In this document: in pieces, positions 16,144 through 23,326 of the stretch
Layout: the number at the start of each line of letters is the position of its first letter
How positions within the stretch are numbered: position 1 is the first letter of the stretch
Assembly (NCBI GenBank): GCA_028877205.1
Contig: JAPPHY010000011.1
Location: 81,869-145,868, forward strand
Length of the DNA: 64,000 nucleotides
Direction of reading: 5' to 3'
From: Chloroflexota bacterium
GTDB taxonomy: Bacteria; Chloroflexota; Dehalococcoidia; Lucifugimonadales; UBA2985
The notes under the pieces: generated by a model
The model's input: only the letters and a program-made list of their open reading frames with translations
The model's database searches: none
What the model was told of the DNA's origin: nothing
Made by a program: the position numbers and the translations under genes

Positions 16144-17628
16144 CTAATCCAGCTTGGTGATGCGAGGCATGAACAGGGTTGCGTAGACGGAAAAGACTAT
16201 CAGCAGGATAGCCATGCCGCCCACCGCCCACTGCACGCCAATGACGTCTGTCATGATGCCCGCGAAGACGACTCCGAAGCTAGTGAGGCCGAACTCCATC
16301 ATCATCAGGCTCATAACGCGGCCCCGGTACTCGTCCTGGACGTAGTACTGGAGAAGCGTGTTCCCCAGTGTCATCCTCGCCGTCTGGCCTATGCCCACGA
16401 AGAAGATGAACCCGAACGCAAGCGGCACGGCGTAGCCCGGCAGCCAACTGGCGGAGAAGAACATACCCACCAGCGCCACGCCCAGGACCAGGCTGCCAAG
16501 GATCAGCATGAGACCGCGTTTCTTGTTGGGCAGAGACGCCAGCACAATGGAGCCGAGCATTGCCCCTATGCCTGACACCATGAGCAGGAATCCGTAGCCC
16601 CGCTCATCTATGCCCAAGACGTCTTCCGTGAGTGCCGGCAGCAGCATCATGTAGGGCATGGACAGCAGCGTCACCACGAAGATGACGGCCAGCACCATGA
16701 GGATTGTTCTCTCGCCCTTGACGTACCTCAAGCCGTCGACAACGTCCCGCATTGCTCCGCGCCCGCGCAGCGAACCCACGCCGACCTTGGGCATTAGCCA
16801 GATGAAGAGCACGGCCATTATGTACATGGCCGTCATGACGAAGTAGACGGCGTCATAGCCCATGAAGTATATGATGAATCCCACGGGCACCGGCGCCAGC
16901 AACCGCATTGCGTTCATCCCGAACGTGTTGAGCGCCACGGCGTTCATCAGCTCTTCCTGCCCCACTATGTCCGCGATCATGGCCTGGCGGGAGGGCATCA
17001 TGAGGCCCATGATGGTGCCCTGCACCAATGCGGCCACGACCAAGAGGAGCCAGGAGCCGGATCGCTCTTCGCTCATCAGGCCGGTCATCAGCGTGATAGC
17101 CACCACCAGGGAAACTACGGCGGAGGCCGCTTGCCCCGCCAGCAGTACGTACTTCTTCTCTACCCTGTCGGCAATTACGCCTCCGAATAGCGAGAAGAAC
17201 AGCATGGGCGCGGCATTGCCAAGGGCCATGATGCTCAGGGCAAAGCCGGAGCCGGTGAGCTCGTAGACCAGCAGGGCTCGCGCCACCATCTGCATGTTCA
17301 TGGCGGCCATCTGGCCAATCACGGCGCCGTAGAAGAGACGGAACGCGGGATACTTGAATGAGGTGAAGGTCCTCAGGTTGCGGAAGGAGACCGGGCCACC
17401 CCTGTAGCCGCCCATCCCACCTTGGGAATACGCCGACGGCGGCGCGCTGCCGTCGTGGCCGTTTCCCGCATCGGCAGCCGCGGGAGCCTCGGGCGCCGAC
17501 GGCGTCCGCACCGACGCGGCAGCGAGAGCCTCGCGAGCGCGGCTCGTGTCCATCGCCTCTTGGGTGCTGCCGTTGCCGTCGCCGGCGCTGGGCGTGGTTC
17601 TCTCGTCTCGGATGGGGGGCTGCATCAA
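16144..17628 (-). CDS. MFS transporter, DHA3-like (first of four)
   Basis: 494-aa MFS exporter with a long disordered N-terminus (about 85 residues rich in Ala, Ser, Pro, Gly) before the first helix near FRLFYGAVIGQMAAMN. Loop signature GGVIADRVEKKYV. First transporter gene after the MarR regulator (81 bases), hence the most likely direct target of that regulator. DHA3 exporters move drugs, siderophores or toxic metabolites outwards. Confidence 0.85.
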   Translation of the reverse strand: MMQPPIRDERTTPSAGDGNGSTQEAMDTSRAREALAAASVRTPSAPEAPAAADAGNGHDGSAPPSAYSQGGMGGYRGGPVSFRNLRTFTSFKYPAFRLFYGAVIGQMAAMNMQMVARALLVYELTGSGFALSIMALGNAAPMLFFSLFGGVIADRVEKKYVLLAGQAASAVVSLVVAITLMTGLMSEERSGSWLLLVVAALVQGTIMGLMMPSRQAMIADIVGQEELMNAVALNTFGMNAMRLLAPVPVGFIIYFMGYDAVYFVMTAMYIMAVLFIWLMPKVGVGSLRGRGAMRDVVDGLRYVKGERTILMVLAVIFVVTLLSMPYMMLLPALTEDVLGIDERGYGFLLMVSGIGAMLGSIVLASLPNKKRGLMLILGSLVLGVALVGMFFSASWLPGYAVPLAFGFIFFVGIGQTARMTLGNTLLQYYVQDEYRGRVMSLMMMEFGLTSFGVVFAGIMTDVIGVQWAVGGMAILLIVFSVYATLFMPRITKLD

Positions 17629-17709
17629 GCGTTCCTCACAGTTTCAGCTGGTAATGCGCACCGGGTCCCCCGGGTGTTCGTTCCAGGCCCGGAGGATGTG
17701 TGCGCACTG

Positions 17710-18207
17710 TTAGCTCCTGAGGGCTCCTTCGGGAATGGGCGCATGCTCGTGGGCGATCCTCTGCACCACCCTGCGAACAGGCTCCAGTGCCCTGCATACC
17801 TCTTCAAGTTCGTCCTGGGTAAGGGGAGCCAGGCGCCCCTCCCAGCGGGAGCGCCGTGCGGCCAGGAGGCGCCGCGACAGCTCGTGGCCCTGCTCCGTGA
17901 GGGCGCACAGCACAGAGCGGCGGTCGTCCGGGTCGGGCCAGCGGTTGACCAGGTTCTTCTCGACCAGGCTGTCCACCAGGCCCGTGGCCCTGGACATCGA
18001 CACGTCCAGCGCCGACGCCAGCTCGCTCATGCGAAGCGATCCCTCCTGCAGCAACAGGAACGCCACCCGCACCTGGGGCATGCTCAGGTCGAGAGTGAAC
18101 CACTCCGGCGACACGGAGTATGGCCCCGACCTCGTCACCTCATCAAGAGCGTCGATCACCCTCTCCATCAGCTGCTGCCTGGACTCCGACACTTCTCCCG
18201 ATGTCAT
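17710..18207 (-). CDS. MarR-family transcriptional regulator
   Basis: 165-aa winged-helix regulator. The recognition region reads SLRMSELASALDVSMSRATG (about residues 55-74), followed by LVDSLVEKNLVNRWPDPDDRR, the MarR wing with its DDRR motif. Dimerisation helices flank it. The ATG at 18207 is chosen from domain boundaries; the in-frame extension upstream would read through the operator. It heads a run of four MFS exporter genes on the same strand and a palindrome lies just upstream, so autoregulated repression of the exporter array, relieved by a small ligand, is likely (inference from family). Confidence 0.88.
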   Translation of the reverse strand: MTSGEVSESRQQLMERVIDALDEVTRSGPYSVSPEWFTLDLSMPQVRVAFLLLQEGSLRMSELASALDVSMSRATGLVDSLVEKNLVNRWPDPDDRRSVLCALTEQGHELSRRLLAARRSRWEGRLAPLTQDELEEVCRALEPVRRVVQRIAHEHAPIPEGALRS

Positions 18208-18239
18208 TTCACACCACCACAAGATTTCAGAGGATTGAG

Positions 18240-18262
18240 ATATTTCAGGGTCGCTGGAATAT
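18240..18262. promoter_or_regulatory. Candidate MarR operator
   Basis: Imperfect inverted repeat ATATTTCAG-5-CTGGAATAT, one mismatch between the nine-base arms. It lies 32 bases before the MarR start and just downstream of the predicted transcription start, the usual place for repressor binding. Binding is inferred, not shown. Confidence 0.5.
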
Positions 18263-18278
18263 TTCACCCAGTCTGAAC

Positions 18279-18306
18279 ATTTTACCCCTTGGATTTGGCT
18301 TGTCAA
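18279..18306 (-). promoter_or_regulatory. Sigma-70-type promoter of the marR-MFS cluster
   Basis: On the minus strand TTGACA (18301-18306) and TAAAAT (18279-18284) are separated by 16 bases. It points at the MarR gene and overlaps the region just before the candidate operator. Confidence 0.6.
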
Positions 18307-18602
18307 TGCGCTCGCGCCGCAATTTCGCAAAATGTAAGGAATTGGCGCGGAGAGTGGCGTTACCCAAGCTTAGATGCGGTTTTCGTCGGTAGGATTCGGA
18401 GCATTGGGCTGGGTGAATGGCGGCGGAGTGCTACCGGGGAATTCAACCCAAGGCACTCATCAGGCCGAGTCGAGGACAAATCTCTGCAGGTTTCGATGTC
18501 AGGTTGTAGTGCAGCCTTCCCCAGGATTTGGGTATTATGGGGATTGGGCGGCTGGCTCAAATCGACTGGCACGAAGCGACCCACTACAGAGATTCAAGAC
18601 CT
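18307..18602. other. Spacer between divergent genes
   Basis: About 300 bases without a recognisable gene. It lies behind the MarR promoter and before the IscA-like gene. A TATTAT box at 18533-18538 could be a -10 element for the latter, but no -35 at normal spacing is seen. Confidence 0.4.
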
Positions 18603-18887
18603 ATGGTAACTGTAACGGACAATGCGAAAGAGGAATTGAAGCGCATAATCGAGACGCGCTCCCTGTCCCCCGGTAAGTTCCTGCGTCTAGCCATGCCTCC
18701 AGTCTGGAAGGGAGAGGGGGGATTCGGCATCGTGATCGATGACAAAGGTGTGGACGACTACGTGTTCTTCTACCAGGGTATGAGCGTTCTGCTGATGGAC
18801 GCGGGCATGGCGGACGGGTTGACGACCGCCGTGCTGGACTTCAAAGAGTCCCCGGCAGGCATGGCGTTCACTCTGGACGTGTACTAG
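18603..18887 (+). CDS. HesB/IscA-like protein lacking cysteines
   Basis: 94-aa protein beginning VTVTDNAKEELKRI and continuing with PGKFLRLAMPP, the opening of the HesB/IscA (A-type iron-sulfur carrier) fold. The glycine-rich middle (GEGGFGIVIDD) and the acidic strand after it fit too. However, the three conserved cysteines that bind iron or the cluster in IscA/ErpA are absent; no cysteine is present at all. It is therefore unlikely to be a classical Fe-S carrier. The ATG is chosen at the family start; the upstream ribosome site is weak. Confidence 0.7.
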   Translation: MVTVTDNAKEELKRIIETRSLSPGKFLRLAMPPVWKGEGGFGIVIDDKGVDDYVFFYQGMSVLLMDAGMADGLTTAVLDFKESPAGMAFTLDVY

Positions 18888-18944
18888 ACTTCGCGCAAGA
18901 CCTACGGGTACGGCGCCTCACGCCGCCTCAAGAAGGAGACTGAA

Positions 18945-19442
18945 TTGGCATCCCAGGAAGAAACGCCGCGCGAAATCGACGAATGGGCCAGGGGCGACCC
19001 CCTGAGAGAGTGGTACGCCCGCGAGGTCTGGGGTAGGCCCACTGAGGACGACGACGCGCTCTTCGAAATCATGAGCCTGCAGGTGTTCCAGGCCGGGCTC
19101 AACTGGCACATGATCCTCACCAAGCGCGACGCCTTCCGCAGCGCCTTCAACGGCTGGCGCATCGACGAGGTGGCCGCGATGGGCCCCGAAGACGTGGAGC
19201 GGCTGCTCCAGGACCCCGCCATAATCCGCAACCGCTTGAAGATCCAGGCCTGCATCTCGAACGCCCGCGTCGTGCAGGAGCTCCAGCGGGAGCACGGCTC
19301 CTTCTGCAACTGGTTCTACCGGGTGCTGCCCGGCGATGACCTCTCGGCCCTCCAGAGGGATCTGCGGGGCAGGTTCAAGTTCATGGGACCGGAGATCGCG
19401 CGCATGTGGCTCATGGCCTCCGGTCGCATCCCGGACAACTAG
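18945..19442 (+). CDS. Tag-like (3-methyladenine DNA glycosylase I family) protein, altered active site
   Basis: 165-aa helix-hairpin-helix protein aligning along its length with E. coli Tag: WG-P, FQAGLNW, ILTKRDAFRSAF, a DPAIIRNRLKIQACISNAR stretch and FKFMGPEIA. Tag excises 3-methyladenine. Several signature residues differ: the position of Glu38, used in base recognition, is Gln; the zinc-snap residues Cys4, His17, His175 and Cys179 are missing, the last two because the protein ends at GRIPDN. The tyrosine equivalent to Tyr16 is kept. It may have another base specificity or be a non-catalytic binder. TTG start with AAGGAGA upstream. Confidence 0.75.
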   Translation: MASQEETPREIDEWARGDPLREWYAREVWGRPTEDDDALFEIMSLQVFQAGLNWHMILTKRDAFRSAFNGWRIDEVAAMGPEDVERLLQDPAIIRNRLKIQACISNARVVQELQREHGSFCNWFYRVLPGDDLSALQRDLRGRFKFMGPEIARMWLMASGRIPDN

Positions 19443-19479
19443 GCAGTCGGCCTCCGGCCAGTCTGAAGAATCCGCCGTG

Positions 19480-19506
19480 TTGACACGCTGCCATTTGTGG
19501 TAAAAT
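19480..19506 (+). promoter_or_regulatory. Promoter of the molybdenum hydroxylase gene
   Basis: TTGACA at 19480-19485 and TAAAAT at 19501-19506, spacer 15, with a TGG just before the -10 giving an extended -10. The gene starts 55 bases downstream. A 17-base spacing to AAATAC is a weaker reading. Confidence 0.5.
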
Positions 19507-19561
19507 ACTGCGCGGACAGAGGCGCTTGCCCTCTATTCACATGACCAAATTAGGAGGTAGC

Positions 19562-21889
19562 ATGCTGGACTACAAGCCCAACATAGTTCTGTCAAACCAG
19601 GAGTTCAAGGTTGTGGGCACACGCCCCATCCGGCACGACGGCTACGATAAGGTGACTGGCCGCGCCCGGTACGCCGCCGATATCAGCCTGCCCGGAATGC
19701 TGCACGCCAAGGTACTGCGCAGTCCGCACGCCCACGCCAGGATCAAGAGCATCGACTGCAGCAAGGCGCTCGAGCTGCCGGGCGTAATGGCCGTCATGAC
19801 CGCCGACGATCTGCCGGACCTCTCGGCCCGGGCGGCGGACCAGGAAGAGGGCTCCATCGCCAACCTCGGCTTCCGCACCCGGAACGTCATGGCGCGTGAG
19901 AAGGCGCTCTACCGGGGCCACGCCATAGCGGCGGTGGCAGCCACCAGCGCCCACCTGGCCGAGGAGGCTCTCGCCCTCATCGACGTGGAGTACGAGGTGC
20001 TCGAGCCCGTCCTGACCTCGCTCGACTCCATGAAGGACGATGCCCCCATCCTTCACGAGATGCTGACCACAAGGGCCACGTCGGGCGGACCCGGCGGCCT
20101 GGGCGACAGCGCTCCCGAGAAGGGCACCAACGTGGCCGCGCACTTCGAATTCCGCGTCGGCGACATCGAGCAGGGCTTCCAGGAAGCCGACCTGGTGGTG
20201 GAGCGCGACTTCCACACCAAGCGCGTACACCAGGGCTACATCGAGCCGCACTCCGCGACCGCCATGTGGGGCACGGACGGCTATGTGACGATATGGACCA
20301 GCACTCAGCAGCTATTCGGCGCCCGCGAGGATGCCTCCAAGCTGCTCGGCCTTCCCACTTCCAAGGTGAAGGTCATTCCCATGGAGATCGGCGGTGGATT
20401 CGGCGGCAAGGGGACCAACTATCTGCCCGCCGTGGTGGCCACGCTCTCCAGAAAGACCGGCCGCCCCGTCAAGGCAGCCATGAGCCGCATCGAGGTGTTC
20501 CTGGGCAGCGGCCCCACCTCCAGCTCCGACATCACGGTCAAGATCGGCGTGAACAAGGAGGGCCGCATCACGGCCGCCGAAGCCCACCTCATCTACGAAG
20601 CAGGCGCGTTCCCCGGCTCGTCCGTGGGCGGCGGCGCTCGCTGCATGTTCTCGCCCTACGACATTCCGAACGGCTACATCGAGGCCTTTGACGTGCTGAC
20701 CAACACCCAGAAGGTGGCGGCCTACCGGGCCCCCGGCGCTCCGATGGGCGCATTCGCCGTGGAGCAGATCCTGGACGAGCTGGCCGAACAGCTGGACATG
20801 GACCCGATGGACCTCCGCCTGCTCAACGCCGCCAAGGAGGGCACCCGGCAGGTGACCGGCCCCGTCTTCGGCAAGATAGGGTGCGTGGAGACCTTCGAGG
20901 CCGCCAAGCAGCACCCCCACTACTCCGCGCCGCTCACCGGCCCCAACCAGGGCCGCGGCGTGGCAGCCGGCTTCTGGGGCAACGGCTCCGGCCCGGCGAG
21001 CGCTCTGGCCACGGTGAACGCGGACGGCACGGTCAACCTGGTCGCAGGCGCGCCCGACATCGGGGGCACCAGGGTGGTCATGGCAATGCACCTGGCCGAG
21101 ACGCTGGGCATCTCCGCCGAGGACGTGCGCCCCTCCATTGGCGACACCGAGTCCATCGGCTTCAGCACCGGCGCCGGCGGCAGCAGCGTGGCGCAGAAGG
21201 TCGGCACCGTGTGCCACCTGGCGGCGCTAGACATCAAGCAGCAGATGGTTGAGCGTGCGGCCAAGATCTGGGACGTGCCGGTGGAGGAAGTCGAGTACGA
21301 GGACGGCGTCATCCAGAGCACTACCGACTCCGAGCTGCACCTCACCTTCAAGGACCTGGCATCCCGCCTGAACGCCACCGGCGGCCCCATCTCCGGCAGG
21401 GCGAACCTCAACCCCGGAGGCGCCGGCGCATGCTTCGCCATCAACATCGCGGACGTTGAGGTTGACCCCGAGACCGGCAAGGTGGACGTGCTCCGCTTCA
21501 CGTGCATCCAGGACGTGGGCAAGGCCATCCACCCCAGCTACGTTGAGGGCCAGGTACAGGGCGGCGCTGTGCAGGGCATCGGCTGGGCCCTGAACGAGGA
21601 GTACTACTACAACGGCGAAGGCAACATGGTGAACTCCAGCTTCCTGGATTACAGGATGCCGATAAGCCTGGACCTCCCCATGATCGACACCGTGCTGGTA
21701 GAGGTCGCCAATCCCGGGCATCCCTACGGCGTCCGAGGCGTGGGAGAGGTGTCGCTTGTGCCTCCCATGGCAGCCGTGGCCAACGCCATTCACAACGCGG
21801 TGGGCGTCCGCATGAACAGCCTGCCCATGTCCCCCGGCCGCGTCATGGAGGCGCTCTGGGCCAACGGCAGCGCGAACGGAGGGTCATAG
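19562..21889 (+). CDS. Molybdopterin-binding hydroxylase large subunit (xanthine dehydrogenase/CoxL family)
   Basis: 775-aa protein with both halves of the aldehyde oxidase/xanthine dehydrogenase Mo-binding subunit. Seen: VTGRARYAADI near residue 32, EPHSATAMW, the cofactor loop GGGFGGKG near residue 280, the active-site loop AAYRAPGAPMGAFAVEQ near residue 385, and the catalytic glutamate in GVRGVGEVSLVPP near residue 730. The AYRAPGAP loop is not the AYRCSFR loop of true CO dehydrogenase, so this is a form II-like or other hydroxylase of unknown substrate. No FAD or 2Fe-2S subunit gene lies next to it; the neighbour is a MoaD-like protein 2 bases downstream. ATG start with TAGGAGG upstream. 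Confidence 0.88.
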   Translation: MLDYKPNIVLSNQEFKVVGTRPIRHDGYDKVTGRARYAADISLPGMLHAKVLRSPHAHARIKSIDCSKALELPGVMAVMTADDLPDLSARAADQEEGSIANLGFRTRNVMAREKALYRGHAIAAVAATSAHLAEEALALIDVEYEVLEPVLTSLDSMKDDAPILHEMLTTRATSGGPGGLGDSAPEKGTNVAAHFEFRVGDIEQGFQEADLVVERDFHTKRVHQGYIEPHSATAMWGTDGYVTIWTSTQQLFGAREDASKLLGLPTSKVKVIPMEIGGGFGGKGTNYLPAVVATLSRKTGRPVKAAMSRIEVFLGSGPTSSSDITVKIGVNKEGRITAAEAHLIYEAGAFPGSSVGGGARCMFSPYDIPNGYIEAFDVLTNTQKVAAYRAPGAPMGAFAVEQILDELAEQLDMDPMDLRLLNAAKEGTRQVTGPVFGKIGCVETFEAAKQHPHYSAPLTGPNQGRGVAAGFWGNGSGPASALATVNADGTVNLVAGAPDIGGTRVVMAMHLAETLGISAEDVRPSIGDTESIGFSTGAGGSSVAQKVGTVCHLAALDIKQQMVERAAKIWDVPVEEVEYEDGVIQSTTDSELHLTFKDLASRLNATGGPISGRANLNPGGAGACFAINIADVEVDPETGKVDVLRFTCIQDVGKAIHPSYVEGQVQGGAVQGIGWALNEEYYYNGEGNMVNSSFLDYRMPISLDLPMIDTVLVEVANPGHPYGVRGVGEVSLVPPMAAVANAIHNAVGVRMNSLPMSPGRVMEALWANGSANGGS

Positions 21890-21891
21890 AG

Positions 21892-22152
21892 ATGCCGGAA
21901 GTGTGGATGTCGCCCAGGATGCAGCGGATCGTCGGGAAGGAACGGGTCTGGGTGGAGGGGGCAACCATTCGCCAGGTGGTGAACAACCTGGACAGTGAGT
22001 ACCCCGGCGTCAAGGACGAGCTGTGCGAGGACGGCGAGCTCAACCCGGGCATCGCCGCGATTGTAGACGGCGAGACCTCGAACCTGGGTATGCTGGAGCG
22101 GGTGAAGGAGAACAGCGAGATCCACTTCATTCCGGCGATGTCAGGCGGCTGA
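21892..22152 (+). CDS. MoaD/ThiS-like ubiquitin-fold sulfur carrier
   Basis: 86-aa protein ending in the diagnostic Gly-Gly (FIPAMSGG) that is adenylated and thiocarboxylated in MoaD, ThiS and CysO. The beta-grasp pattern is present: an opening strand, ATIRQVVNNLDSEYPGVKD helix, and a VKENSEIHFIP strand before the tail. Starts two bases after the molybdenum hydroxylase stop with GGAGGG inside the upstream gene, so co-translated. It may supply sulfur for that enzyme's molybdopterin, or serve the CysM/MoeB pair at 41-43 kb, which has no carrier of its own nearby (inference). Confidence 0.82.
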   Translation: MPEVWMSPRMQRIVGKERVWVEGATIRQVVNNLDSEYPGVKDELCEDGELNPGIAAIVDGETSNLGMLERVKENSEIHFIPAMSGG

Positions 22153-22179
22153 GGCCGCCGGCACCGACACGGGACATTC

Positions 22180-22204
22180 GAGAGGGGGCCATTGGCCCCC
22201 TCTC
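22180..22204 (+). terminator. Hairpin after the MoaD-like gene
   Basis: Perfect 11-bp stem (GAGAGGGGGCC / GGCCCCCTCTC) with a three-base loop, 28 bases after the stop codon. No T run follows, so Rho-independent termination may be inefficient. Confidence 0.65.
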
Positions 22205-22259
22205 ACGTTAACCGTGCTCTCACCTCTCCAGGCTACAGCCCACGTAGCACACCACTCGT

Positions 22260-22435
22260 TGTCATTTCTAGTGGAGCGCAGCGGAATCGAGAAATCCCGG
22301 GTTTGACGTTTTCTTGCGCGCCGCTCTTGCGGAGACCTCGCATTCGGGAAGGCGAATCGTTCAGGAGGCCGAGGCGTCCTAGATTCCTCGACTGCGCCTT
22401 GCTGTCGCTCGGCTCTGCTCGGAATGACGGTGGTG
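22260..22435. repeat. Intergenic palindromic repeat, GTCATTTCGAGC family
   Basis: Left end GTCATTTCTAG...GAGAAATCC and right end GATTCCTCGACTGCG...CGGAATGACGG are inverted versions of one another. The same ends recur at 54139-54393, 55723-55886 and, as a half element, at 63612-63643. Non-coding and restricted to gaps between genes. Confidence 0.75.
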
Positions 22436-22554
22436 GCCGTCGGCAGCCGATCGCCGCTTCCCAATTCCGCTCATAGCCTGCCCCGTACCCGATACGGGGC
22501 TGAGCCCGTCGAAGTATGAGCGGATCGCCGCACACCGTCCTCCCGCACGCGACG

Positions 22555-22583
22555 TTTACAGGGAGTGCCGATAGTGCTACTGT
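22555..22583 (+). promoter_or_regulatory. Promoter of the NUDIX gene (duplicated cassette, copy 1)
   Basis: TTTACA (22555-22560), 17-base spacer, TACTGT (22578-22583). The surrounding 50 bases are almost repeated before the MFS gene at 23327 (see 23234-23262). Confidence 0.55.
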
Positions 22584-22638
22584 CCGATGTATTCCCGCGA
22601 GCCAGCCTTCCCCACCCCAATACAGGCCAGCATCAGCC

Positions 22639-23115
22639 ATGACCATAGTCCGCCACTTCACCGCCACAGCGTTCGTAGTACACAACGGCAGCGTCGCTCT
22701 CCATTGGCACCCCAAAGTAGGCGCGTGGTTACCGCCCGGCGGACACATAGAAGACAACGAGAATCCGGTCCAAGCAGTACTGAGGGAGGTCGAGGAGGAG
22801 ACAGGCTTAGCCGTCGACTTGGTTGCGACCACCGCTCCGCTGGATCTGGGTTCTCAGGAACAGGTCGAGCCCCCGTTCACCATCGTGATTGAGGATATCA
22901 ACGACCCCGAAAAAGGCTACCACCAGCATATCGATCTGATATATTTCTGCCGTCTCAAGGACCAGCCGAGCCCACTGAACCTCGGCTGGCGGTGGGTGAG
23001 CAGGCAAGAGATAGCTTCCCTGGAGCCACTGGACCGTGATGGCGGCCCACCCGAACCCCCGCCTCATGATGTCAGAACCCTGGCTCTCCACGCCATCGCG
23101 TTCGTGCGCGCCTGA
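22639..23115 (+). CDS. NUDIX hydrolase
   Basis: 158-aa NUDIX protein. The catalytic box G-x5-E-x7-REVEEETGL is complete (about residues 36-58, starting GGHIEDNENP), giving the Mg site for cleaving a nucleoside diphosphate linked to another group. The substrate is unknown. The ATG at 22639 matches the domain start (TIVRHFTATAFVV); the in-frame upstream extension would cover the promoter and is rejected. No clear ribosome site is seen, which may mean a leader arrangement. Confidence 0.85.
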   Translation: MTIVRHFTATAFVVHNGSVALHWHPKVGAWLPPGGHIEDNENPVQAVLREVEEETGLAVDLVATTAPLDLGSQEQVEPPFTIVIEDINDPEKGYHQHIDLIYFCRLKDQPSPLNLGWRWVSRQEIASLEPLDRDGGPPEPPPHDVRTLALHAIAFVRA

Positions 23116-23233
23116 ATGCTCCGCCCACAGCACTAAACTGCGCCACTCGGGGAGTCTTGCGCCCGCACCGTGCCAGCCTCTGCACGAAACGCGAGGATGC
23201 GGAGGACTCGGGCAGGTAGCTCACCACGCGCCG

Positions 23234-23262
23234 TTTACAGGGAGAACCGTAAGTGCTACTCT
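23234..23262 (+). promoter_or_regulatory. Promoter of the OFA-type MFS gene (duplicated cassette, copy 2)
   Basis: TTTACA (23234-23239), 17-base spacer, TACTCT (23257-23262), embedded in about 50 bases nearly identical to those before the NUDIX gene. Confidence 0.55.
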
Positions 23263-23326
23263 CCCATGTATCCCCGCGCTCCCGCCTCACGTGAGGCGGA
23301 CGACAAGGACCGGAAAGCCGCGCCAC

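Noticed and set aside
19562-21889. Aerobic CO dehydrogenase large subunit
   Set aside because: The active-site loop is AYRAPGAP rather than AYRCSFR, and CoxS/CoxM partners are absent.
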